64,000 bases of DNA from positions 4,277,342 through 4,341,341 of the forward strand of contig QEOQ01000508.1 of the NCBI GenBank assembly GCA_010279815.1. The letters are read 5' to 3'. The position numbers and the translations under genes are program-made. Shown here in pieces: positions 28,901 to 39,857 of this stretch (positions within the stretch are counted from its first letter, which is position 1; each line of letters starts with the position of its first letter). This DNA comes from Brachionus plicatilis. Its lineage: Eukaryota; Rotifera; Eurotatoria; Ploima; Brachionidae. A model generated the notes under the pieces. It ran no database searches. It was given only the letters and a program-made list of their open reading frames with translations, and was not told the origin of the DNA.

Positions 28901-30800
28901 TCGTGAATGGCCGGGTCGGGTCAGGTAGTCGAAGACCGATACAAAACGCTTCGAAAAAGCGCTACTCTTCCGTTGACATATCTTCTAATCCACTAGTTGA
29001 TCACAAAAACAAACTTCCGGGTGCCAATCTAACCAAATCAAATGTTGATGACAAAAACATCAACAACTCCTTGATTATTAACTCATTAGTACCAATTAAT
29101 TTGAACACGATTCATGTGAATCGTTCAACAAACAATTCTATCCAAACCTACCATCATTCGAGCATTGACGCCCACAATAACAGCTATGACACCGACTATA
29201 CAGAATACAATTTTCAAAATTTCAACGAAAATAATGAGAATAGCATAGATGAAATAAATGTGCTGCAAAGTAATCAGCCAAATGCCAATTATAGCCGCAA
29301 TATGTACTTAAATAATCATGTAAAAAAAAATATTATTGATAGCCACCCTCAACTACCTCCGATTGGGAGTTCTCTCACAATGAAGGTAAATTCTAAATTA
29401 AAATTTTATTTTGCCACATTTGGATTTTTTTCTACTAGCCATTGAGGATAAATAGCGCAAGTAACTTTAAAACAGCAAAGGAAAAAAACGAAAGGCCATT
29501 GACCAGCACGGCACCTAGGGTACTAAATTTGCTTTTTTTTTTTATTATTTAATTTTACCTCAAAGCATGAACATTCAGCTTTAAATAAAAGATCAACTAC
29601 TCCGTCCAGTGCAAAAGGCTTTAATTCTTTTTATCCGAACAATATGAGAATAACAGGAACCAAATTCAACTCAGAAGACAATAATTACTACCAAAGTAGA
29701 TTTTTTTATTTAAAGTGTTGATTTGATAACAGTATTTTACGAAAAATTACGTAAAATACCCTAAATTAACCAAATTTTACCACATTTTACGTAAATTAAC
29801 GTAAAATCCGAAAAGTGAGAAAGAGGTATTTTACGAAAAATTACGTAAATTTTCAGGATTTTCAGATAATTTTGGTAAAATTCAAAACGGCCAATTCAAT
29901 TTTAAAAAAATGTCTTTTTTTTCCGAAATTCGAAAATTAAAGAAAGGTTTTTTTTTCATAACAATTTTTAAAATAACTATTTTTTAAACCAATTTATGAA
30001 CAAAAAAAACTTTCTTAAATTTTCGATTTTTGGAAAAAATAGACATTTTTTTAAAAATTTTGAATTTTACCAAATTTTACCAAAATTATCTTAAAATCCT
30101 GAAAATTTACGTAATTTTTCGTCAAATACCTCTTTTTCACTTTTCAGATTTTACATTAATTTACGTAAAATGTAGTAAAATTTGGTTAATTTACGGTATT
30201 TTACGTAATTTTTCGTAAAATACTGTTATCAAATCATCACTGTAGTGGCAATGTGAAATTTTAGTACAAAAATTACAGTACAAAAAGTAAAAACTTTATA
30301 ACTTTTTTTCTAATTGTGCAAAAATGGTTCTGCAAAAAGTACAATATTGTACAAATTTGTACAAAAGAATTCCAGGCTCTGCAAAAACTCTGCAATTTTC
30401 TGTAAAATGCACACCATCAAAAAATCCTTGATTAAACTCTGCATTAAATTGCAGAGTTTTTGCAGAGCCTGGAATTCTTTTGTACAAATTTGTACAATAT
30501 TGTACTTTTTGCAGAACCATTTTTGCACAATTAGAAAAAAAGTTATAAAGTTTTTACTTTTTGTACTGTAATTTTTGTACTAAAATTTCACATTGCCACT
30601 GTAGTTAACTTTTCTTTTATTTTAATAAAATTTTTTGATTTTTTTAAGGCAACAATCCGGTTAACTCTTTGAACAATTTTTTGAGTACAAAATCATTTGG
30701 AACTATGAATACGAATGCAGGTCCTAACTCACAATCCGGATCTAATAGAAGAAATTCGATTAAAGACAGTGTTCAAGGAGTGCAGAGAATTAACAAATAA
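25955..30800 (+). CDS. FAM149B1: FAM149-like protein (DUF3719), probable ciliary protein
   Basis: Exons: 25955-26037, 26100-26813, 28000-28630, 28690-28817, 28890-29385, 29439-29519, 29566-29695, 30649-30800; all phases agree, 804 aa. The DUF3719 signature appears at about residues 200-235: QLKAIESVLYEQ, then ECKEWLEKFPHLRILGNQI, including the conserved HLR. The following exon has YEELFAYDNQEEEY and the W-rich SFLFDHMWSELIGWSMDLI, also typical of the family. The rest is long, low-complexity and rich in Asn and Ser, probably disordered. FAM149B1 is required for normal cilia, and its loss causes a Joubert-type syndrome in humans, so a ciliary role is likely by homology. I cannot separate FAM149A from FAM149B orthology. 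Introns 2 (1.19 kb) and 7 (0.95 kb) are enlarged by palindromic elements; the other introns are 46-72 bp. Confidence 0.85.
26941..27279. mobile_element. MITE, GGCA-type ends, in FAM149 intron 2
   Basis: Ends are GGCATTATGAAATTTCATAC and its complement at 27255-27279, flanked by CAGGTAATT (26932-26940) and AAGGTAATT (27280-27288), a 9-bp duplication with one mismatch. It includes a perfect short palindrome at about 26985-27033. It belongs loosely with the GGCAATGTGAAA family. Confidence 0.75.
27061..27365. repeat. 86-bp inverted repeat overlapping the MITE
   Basis: 27061-27146, inside the MITE, is an inverted copy of 27280-27365, outside it, with one mismatch in about 86 bp. The outside copy begins precisely at the right target duplication. 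The two inverted-repeat pairs are therefore interleaved (A, B, A', B'). Confidence 0.85.
29714..30241. mobile_element. Long palindromic element rich in TTACGTAA, FAM149 intron 7
   Basis: Arms of roughly 250 bp are inverted copies with scattered differences. The ends are AGTGTTGATTTGATAACAG and AGTGATGATTTGATAACAG (reverse complement of the right). TTACGTAAA-type motifs recur through both arms. No target duplication was recognised. It abuts copy B of the GGCAATGTGAAA family. Confidence 0.8.
30247..30597. mobile_element. Palindromic MITE, GGCAATGTGAAA family, copy B
   Basis: This 351-bp near-perfect inverted repeat is closely similar to copy A at 14291-14643. ACTGTAGT is duplicated on both sides (30239-30246 and 30598-30605); this is 8 bp, or 9 bp if one terminal C is shared. 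It lies within FAM149 intron 7. The open frames at 30.3-30.57 kb are palindrome artefacts. Confidence 0.9.
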
Positions 30801-33760
30801 AAATCTAAATAAAATAATTGTAAATAATATTTTAAAAATAGATAAAACTATTACATTTATATAACGTTTAAAGCTTTAAAATTTTTAAATTTTATTTATT
30901 AAAAAGAATGATCACTTAATAAAGCTAGATTGTATTTTTTGAAATGTTTTTCATTTATTCTATCGGAATTATACTATTTCTAAACAATTAATCATCATGT
31001 TATTTTAATAATACTCGGTAGAGAACTTTTTTTAAATTTTTTTGTTGAATAAAATTTTTCATAAAAAACCTGTTTGACTGCTATGTTTGAATCATTTGAA
31101 ATGATTTGATTATAAAAATAAAACTGTAACTAAAATAAAACTTGAATGGCTTGACAAATTTTAATAAAATAAAATTATATTACTTTTATGTTTAAAAATA
31201 CTTTTTTATTATCTTAGAGCTGTTTTTACTTGTACTAATAAAAGAACTAATGCCAGCATCAAATTTATTAAACTAAAAAATGTTTGTTTTATTATTTATT
31301 TAGTTTGCAAATAACGTTAAAAATTATCAATATTTTCAATCGAATATATCCCTTTATATAATTTCTAATGTAATTAAAAATTATAATCGTTTCATAAAGG
31401 AAAATAATTTTTAAACAATAATTTCCAAACTTTGTTTTAATTTTATTATTTTGTAAAATAATTCTTAAAATTGTTTAGCATTCGGCAAAGAATGTTAAAT
31501 ACTTAATCAAAAAATAAAACTCCAAGTTAAATTTTCATTTAAAACATGATAATTTTTTATTCAACTTAAATTTGTCTATTGAGTATTAAAGGAATATTTA
31601 AATGCTACCTTGTAACAAAGTAATTTGGTTTAAAAGTGGTGCATTTTTTCGTCTTTAAATGAAAATTTTCATGCATTGTGAAAAAGTATCCGAGTGCGAT
31701 GTTTCAAATTTATCTTTAAAAATATGAATGCGAGCTAATTTTGCAGTCTTATTACATTGAAATTAAATAGATTACATCAAACATAGAATATTTATGTTTT
31801 ATTGTTTTAAATAAAAAATTTTTATTTTTTCATACAAAAAAGAAAATAACTTTCTTTGTAAAAAGATGATTTTTAAAAATACAAAATATTAATGAATTTA
31901 GTAATTTAGAATTTTATTTACTCAAAAATATCAAACAGTCTTTAGAAAATATTCAAAAATCAATTTAAAAACATAGAACTCTAAATTTTTTTAATAGATG
32001 AATGCCTTTTATGATTCGGAAAAAATGCATCTTTTTTGAACTAAAGTACTTAATACTAAATAAAACATGAAATGAAATTTTTCAATATAATAAAAGTCTT
32101 TATCTAAAAATTTAAAATCCTCCTAGCAATTTTTAAATAAATGATTAAATACTCGAAAAGGTATTTTTTTAATTAGAATAGGCTCTGCAAAAACTCTGCA
32201 ATTTTGCAGGAAAATGCATGTCATTAAAAAGTACTTAATTCAACTGCGCAATTTAATTGCAGAGTTTTTGCAGAGCCTATTATAATATTCAGCATTTTTT
32301 TTGCATTATTTAGCATTTTGCAGAGAGATTTAATCAAATACCATTCAAAAGTTATAAAAAAATTACTTTTTGATCTGATTTTTTTGATCCTAAACTTCAA
32401 GATGCCTATAATTCTTATTAATATTCCTTTAATTTTATTCTCTAGTTAATAATTTGCTTCATAAAGCTTGCTAAATATAGGGAATGATTTAACAACTAAA
32501 CAAGCATTTTGGGCGCGATTTAATTTTTTTGAAAGTACGCAAAACATATAATATATAATGGGAACTGAAAGTATTCATATTTTAATGACATCTTTTTGTT
32601 TGCTGTTTAGTTTCTTCTATTTAGAATATTTAGAATATAATAGGGATCATTAGTTCGATACAGATAAACAAATTAAAAAAAGAAATAAATTAAAAGAAAT
32701 TTAAAATACTAATCAAGTATCATTTCAAAAACTTTTACTTGTACAATTAAATAATTATGACAAAACGAAATTAGATGAATCCTACAATAATTAGGCTTAA
32801 ATATTAAAATGTTGTTAAATTATTTAATTGAATAACTTGATTAAATTTTCGTATCGAAAAAAAAAGCTTTTTTTTTGGAATAAACTTTGTTATTTGAACA
32901 AGCTATTTTTGATTTTACCTTTCAGTTTTAATTGATTTATTTTGAAAAAGCTATTTGTTAAGAGTGGCCATTGTCATTATTTTTTTTAAGATAATTTATT
33001 TTGATCGTTTCGCTTTCTTTTTATTAATTAAATTATTAACTAACCATTCAATGTACTTGGACTACCGTTTCTATTAATTTGTTTAGAACATTTAAAATTT
33101 AATAAAATAGTTCTGAATGCAAATAAAAGCAATTTGTTTAACTTTACTATAAATCTTAGGGATTCAACACCCCTCATTTCTTTAATCGGTGCTAAGATGA
33201 ATTCCATAAACTCTCTATAAGATTAGTGCATGCTCTTTGAAATTAAAAAAATTAATAAAAACGTGAAAGTCTTAAAATTTTATATTAAACGCTATTAAGA
33301 TTCAAAAATTTCAGAGTGGTTAACTTTTTTATGTTGATAATCTCTTAATTTTGATATTTTATTTTATGAAGCCGCAAGCAATCAGAAAAAATGATAGTTC
33401 CTGGTAAAAACTTGTCATATATGTATTTCTTTTTATTACGTGAGAATTTGGCAACATTTAAATTTTTAATTAATTTTGATCAAATATTTCGTGAACATAC
33501 TTTTAATTAACTATGATTTTGACCAAGTCGTCTTGAATCGATTGTTCACAAAATTTTTGAACCAATGTTCACATTGTCGACCAGAGCTATAATTATTTTA
33601 AATGACTAAATTGCATTAATTTAATAAAAAGTAATGAAAAAATATAAAAAAAATATAAAATTAAATAAAAAATTAAAAAAAAAATTCCACTAAAGTATTC
33701 CAATTTTTCACTTTAAGTAAATTAATTATAAGAAAATTTAAAAAGAAATTAAGTTTTGTC
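30801..33760. other. AT-rich intergenic DNA with one degraded MITE
   Basis: No gene is visible. A hairpin at about 32177-32283 has arms reading AGGCTCTGCAAAAACTCTGC and its complement, the same core as the GGCAATGTGAAA family; a possible decayed right end lies near 32400. The rest shows no structure. Confidence 0.6.
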
Positions 33761-33769
33761 TTTTTTAGC

Positions 33770-34264
33770 GGCATTGTGAAATTTGGTACAAAAAACAAAA
33801 AAAAAATATTAAAAGTGCCAAAGCTTTAGTTTTGAAGGACCAAAACATGTTCTGTAAATTGTAGCAATTGATACATCCTTTGTATCACCAATATACTGAT
33901 TCTGAAAAACTCTGCAATAAATCTGCAAAACTCAGAAAATAGTAATTTTGGGATATTACATCATATTAAAAATTCAATTCAACTTTAAGTGGTGGTACAA
34001 AGGATGTATCAGCTGCTACAATTTACAGAACATGTTTTGGTCAGTCCAGATTAAAGTTCTGGCTTATTTTATATTTTTTTCTGTTTTTTTTACTAAAATT
34101 CCTAATGTTCTGAATTTTGCAGAATTTTGCAGAATCAGTTTATTGGCGGTACAAAGGATGTATCAGTTGCTACAATTTACAGAACATGTTTTGATCATTC
34201 AGAACTAAAGCTTTGGCACTTTTAATATTTTGTTTTTGATTTTTGTACCAAAATTCACAATGCC
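33770..34264. mobile_element. MITE, GGCATTGTGAAA family, copy C, perfect 9-bp TSD
   Basis: Ends GGCATTGTGAAATTTGG and complement, with TTTTTTAGC duplicated at 33761-33769 and 34265-34273. The left arm contains ACAAAACATGTTCTGTAAATT-type sequence once; the right arm has it twice (about 34000 and 34150), so the right arm carries an internal duplication of about 150 bp. It is 495 bp long. Confidence 0.85.
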
Positions 34265-34853
34265 TTTTTTAGCTCTAATTTAAATATTTTTAATTAAAAA
34301 ATAATTTTGGCGAAGTCTTGGCCGGTTGGAGCGGAGGCTCAGCCCTTCTTTTCAGGCATATAATGTGAGTTTGGAGAAAAAAAAATAGTTTTGTAGAAAT
34401 GTTAAAAAAGTTAAAATTTCTTTATCTTTAAGTTTCAGTGAATGTAATGGAAAAAGCAAATTTTTACTAAATAAATAATCAGGTTAAAATAGTTGATTAA
34501 AATTTGACTGGGTCATAAAATATGAGTTTTGGTGCCCTCCTAAAAAGCTAGCAAATTTTTACATCTATTTTCCAATTCTAAATGTTTTGATTTCCTCTTT
34601 GGTCAAATTGCCTCTGCATAACTTATGGACTCATATAATTTAGAAAATTTAAAAATTTGATTAAAGCATTAAAAATTTATTAATTTGCATAAAAATTTTC
34701 GCTCTAACTTGGAGGTTTGAGGTTGCTAGACAACCCATTTTAAACGAAAAAAAGACTAATACTATTTTTATGAGAACTTATATACAAAAAAATAATAACA
34801 AAAATCTTCCCCTTAAAATCAGATTTTGAGTATTAAGACAATTTTAGTTTAAA

Positions 34854-37800
34854 ATGCCAGTTACAAAAAGAAAGCCAAAGGATGATGAACAGAGTGTGAC
34901 ATCCGATAGCAAACAACCCATCAAAAATGTCCCAGCATTGATGGGTGAGGGAGAGAAATTCTTTCGGGATCAACTGTATGATAAAGCTATTCAATGCTAT
35001 ACCGAGGTAATTAGATAAAATTTATACTCTTTTAATTAAATATTAACTCAAAGGCTTTGGAATTGAGTCCGGGAAACATAAACGCTCTTGTAGAAAGATC
35101 GACTTGTTATTTGAAAATTGGAAAAAATGACCTGGCTCTTGCAGATGCAGAGGAATCACTGAAGGAAAATAAGGAATTCACTAAAGGTTTATATCAAAAA
35201 GCTGAGGCTCTTTATGCTATGGGAGAATTTGAACTAGCTTTGGTGTTCTATCATAGAGGAAAAAAATTACGTGGTGATGTTCGCGAATTTCAGCTCGGTA
35301 TTAACAAGGCTCAAGAAGCAATTGATAATTGTGTCGGAGGTTTGAAAATAATTAAAAAATTAAATTTAATAAAAATCACTCTTTTAAAAGATCCAACTAC
35401 GGTCAAATTAGAAATAAAAGGAGATTTGTCTTATTTTGATAGACCTGATGAGGTAAGATTAAACTAACTTTTCGAATAAGATTCAAATACGGACCCATCA
35501 CTTGGTTATTTTTATTAATTATTAATTTTTAATTTATTAAAAATTAAAAAGGATAAAAAGGTTAGTCTAGTCTTTGATTTTTAAGAAAAGCAAAAAAAAT
35601 TTTAGCAATTTAAGCTTTTTGGTTATTTGGTAAAAAAATTTTTTGGCAAATTTTTTCCAAATAATCTTAACTTACTGATAAAAGCTTTAATAACTCTTTT
35701 AATTTTTTACCTTTAAATATTTTTCGCAATTAAACTTTAAAGTAAGTGCTTAGAAATTAAATGTCTAATCGTTGAATGATCAATAATTATAAAAATTGGT
35801 TAGATTCTGTAATTAATTGTAATCTTAAAACAAAATTATAAATCTCTAGCTTAATATTAGATTGATTGCATGCATTTGTGCTTATTGGACTTGAAGTAAA
35901 TATATTTATTTTTTTATATTTAAGAAAAACAAAAAAAAGATGAATGTAGGATACCAAAAACCATTTGCCCAAAAGCAACAAGTGGTACAAAAACGAGAGA
36001 AACGTGTACTCAAACCTGGAAAACAAAAAACAATCAAACAACTCCTTGGTGAGCTGTACGCCGACAAAGTTTACTTGGAAAATTTGTTACAAGATGACCG
36101 TAAGTTATCAGTTAAAAAAAAAATATTTAAATAATTTTAAAGTTTCTAAAGAAATTAAAATCGATAATCCTTAAATTTGAATTTTTTAATTTTTATAATT
36201 TTATTTATTTAAGTTAAAATATTAATAAGAATACATTTTTAATTGTTTTTTTTTTATGACCATGGTTCCGTTTAGGTCTGAAATGGTAATGTCATTAACA
36301 TCAAAAATTAAAAAAATTAAATTAAAAATTTAAATTAGATTATCTTGAAATTTCTTTAACTTGTATTTAGAAATTTTTCTGTTTGAAAAATTCTTAAGAA
36401 AAACATTGTGAAAGTATTAAAAAATATGAATCAAATTCGTTAAGAAATTTTTAAATAATTGAAACTCAAAAACTAAAAAATAGTAGATTTAACTAAGACT
36501 TATTAAAATGACCATAATATTTTTTTTATTTGGAAAAATTATCATTTATCTCGGCTGTTCACTTAAATCAAAAAATTTAATTTCAAAAATAGATATTGTT
36601 TATTTGTTTTTTTATTAAAATAACAAATTTGATTTATTACATATTTCATTTAATGATTTTAAATTGAGAAAAAAAAATATTTTTAATTTTTATTTGAAAT
36701 GAATTTTAAAAATTTATTTTTAAATGTATTTTTGAATTCTAAGTTTGAAAATTTTAACCAAAATTTCAAAGTTTTGATATGAAAAAATTTTTTTAATTTT
36801 TAATAAAGATGCCACTAGAGCCAACACAAAATCTGGCGATGCCATATGGAACTTGGCAAATTCAGGTCTAGATTTCTTGGACAGTCGCACTGAATTTTGG
36901 AGACAACAAAAACCAATTTACGCCAGGAAAAAATCACGTCAATCATACGCACCTTCAAAAACTCCCTTAACTTATGTTCTTAATCAACTTGAAGTGATTG
37001 ATGGCCGTATTTTTCTAATTTTTTTTATTTTTGACTTCTTGTTAAGTTTTTTTTTAGTTCAAACTAACGGCAAACATTCCGAGAGCTTGGACAAATCAAA
37101 TAAATTGATGATCTATGTCAATAAGCTGACCGACACTCAATTGACTGACAGAAAATCAATTGTTAGCAATATTTATAGCAACATTGGTAATGCATATTTG
37201 GAAATGGGAAAATATGAGCTTTCCTTGAAAAATCATCAAAAAGATCTTGATATTTCAACTGAATCGTACAAATTTTTTAAATATCAATTTTTTTTAATTC
37301 AACAGTTTTTTAAAGAGATAATAAGGAAGGAATTTCGAGAGCTTATGAAAATTTGGGCCGAGTTTACGCCCGAAACGGAAAGTATAATAGCGCAATTGAT
37401 GTCTGGGAAAAGAAACTACCATTGGCTGAGAGTGACATGGAAAAGGCATGGCTTCACCACGAAATCGGTAGATGCCATCTTGAATTAGGTAAAAAAAAGA
37501 TAACTCTTGGAATTATAGAAGTAAACAATTTCTTTTCATAGGAAGCTACAAAGTAGCCGAAGATTTTGGAAATAAATCTTTGGACTATTCGGACAAAATA
37601 TCAGACGAAGTATGGAAATTAAATGCTACAATTCTGATAGCTCAGTCTCAAGCAAAAATTGGTGATGAGGAAAATTTGATCAAAGCTATAGAAAACTTTG
37701 AAAAAGCTTTCGAAATGACCGAAAAACAAAGTAAAATTTTATTCAAAATTGTATTTTTTGCTTTTAAAATTTCAAATCATAATAAGCAACATTTCGTTTT

Positions 37801-39857
37801 AGTTTTAATATAATTAATCCCAATCTTATTAAATATTAATTATTTTATATAAACAATTAAGTTTAATCATTTAAAAGCTTACCTTACCGAATATGAACTA
37901 GTCATTTTTTGATGATTAAAATTTAGATATAAATTTTTTTCATAAAAAACTATTGAAATTTAATTCATTTATTAAAAAATTTAAAAAAAGCTCAAAATGG
38001 TCATGAAAAAATGTTATGTTCTAAGAGAATTTAAAAAATTTTTTTTAATTTTAAATTGCTGAGCACAGTAAAATGTTTTTGTTTCAAAAAAGTATTCTAC
38101 TCCAGAACAGATTTAATAAATACTAAATTTAATACTAAAAATTGCTTTCTAGTATTAAATTAATATATTTAAATTGTGTTTAATTGAAAGAACCGATTTA
38201 AAAAATTAGAACTTAATAATATTGCGACCATTATGACATTTCCTATCGTACTTAAATCAATTATGTCTTTAAAACCAAATTTTATATTCATAACTTTAAA
38301 TCTATAAAAAAATTAAATTCAATCCATTATCAGACAAATAATATTTTGACGACAAATCTGATTTTCTAATTTAAATTGAAAAAGAATTAAAAAATTTATG
38401 AACTATAAGCAAATTTATTTATTTTTAAATAAAATTTCTTCAAAGATGATTCATCTGCAATGAAAGCAGTCAAAAAAGTCCAGGATGAATGCAAAGAAAA
38501 ACTTAAAAAATTACAAATTGGATCTACAGAAGGTAAAAAAGACGATTTGAAGGAAGAAAAAAATGAAGAAAAAAAACAAGAAGATAAAATTGATGACAAG
38601 GAAGAAAATAAACAAGAAGATAAAATCGATGACAAAGAAGAAAATAAACCAGAAGAGAACAAAAAGGAAGATGAACAAGTAAATGACATAGAAAATAGTG
38701 AGGAAAAAGAAAATAAACAAGATGAAGATAATACGCAACAAAATCAAAATTCTAAAGTAGCTGAAAAGAGAGATGGACTGGGAAAAAGTCCAGATAAAGG
38801 AGATTCAACTAATCGAAGTAAAAACTCATCATCTTCCAAAGACACATCCTCAGACAGTTAAATATTTTAAAAATTCTAAATATAAATTTATCTTCTGTTT
38901 TTTTAAGATTTAACATTGTATCGAATTGAAATCAGGACAGCAGATGATATGAGCTCGGGAACTGACGCGCAAGTTTTTATGGATGTAGTTGGTACAAAGG
39001 GAAATTTAAGTGACATAGAGTTAAAAGATCCAGTTAATAGCGAGAGTCTATTCGAACGTGATGCCTTGAATAAATTTGAAATTAAGCTAAAAGATGTCGG
39101 AAAAGTAAAATAATTTTTAATATATAATTTAAAAATTTTTATTTAAATTTTTTTAAGGTAAAAAAACTAGCCTTCGTTACTAGTGGAACCGGTTTAGGGG
39201 CTTCGTGGAAATTAGCAACTGTGAAACTTTGTGATAATGAACATGTTTATCGGTAAGTTTTTTAATACATTTTAAAATTTAAAATTACCAATTTTTTTTT
39301 AAACTTATTTATTAGCTTTACAGTAAATAAATGGATTGATAGCAAAACTGAAATCCAGCCAGATAGTGAACCTACTCCAAAATCAGAGCTTAGTAAAATA
39401 TTCTTTTAAATAATTTCTGAATTTAAAATTTATGTATGTAGGTGAGTTTACGGTAACAGTGGTAACTAGTAATAAACTCGGAGCTGGAACTGATAGCAAT
39501 GTATTTATCAATATTTTTGGCGAAAATGGAGAAACTGGTAAAATGGCGTTGGATCGACGTGAAGAAAAGGGAAAACTTTTCGAAAAAGGAAACACTGACA
39601 CGTTTATTGTTGAGACAAAAAATGTTGGAGACATCAAAAAAATTAATTTGTCACATGATGGTAAAGGTGTTGGAGCTGGATGGCACATTGATAGAGTCGA
39701 AATCACAAACAACAACGTTACTAAGAAGTAATAAAACAAAAGTTTTTATTTGGTTTAAAATTTTTTTTAAAGATTTCCGATCGACCGATGGTTGGATGAA
39801 GATGAAGGCGATGGCAAAACAGAAATCGATCTTGAGCCAGATGTCAAACCTAATTAA
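34854..39857 (+). CDS. ODAD4: ODAD4/TTC25-like TPR protein fused to two PLAT domains
   Basis: Exons: 34854-35006, 35054-35452, 35925-36099, 36809-37006, 37058-37265, 37316-37488, 37542-37730, 38446-38856, 38908-39104, 39158-39252, 39316-39392, 39442-39727, 39773-39857; 881 aa in consistent phase. Residues 1-500 match ODAD4, a TPR protein that helps dock outer dynein arms on ciliary doublets: ALVERSTCYLKIG, LYAMGEFELALVFYHRG, ELYADKVYLENLL, FWRQQKPIYAR, GRVYARNGKYNSAIDVWEKK, HHEIGRCHLELG. A Lys/Glu/Asp-rich linker (about 505-635) follows. Then come two PLAT domains (about 638-745 and 760-858), with LYRIEIRTADD..., DVGKVKKLAFV..., and the repeated FxxxxWxD ending. ODAD4 ordinarily stops at its acidic tail. 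Here the linker exon splices in phase over a 51-bp intron; unspliced it would stop at 38861. No alternative start exists just before the PLAT exons. The donor (GTTAAAT) is weak, so a separate PLAT gene is not excluded. Confidence 0.8.

Noticed and set aside
38396..38747. Minus-strand Ser/Phe-rich and Ile/Phe-rich frames
   Set aside because: Shadows of the Lys/Glu-rich linker of the ODAD4-like gene.
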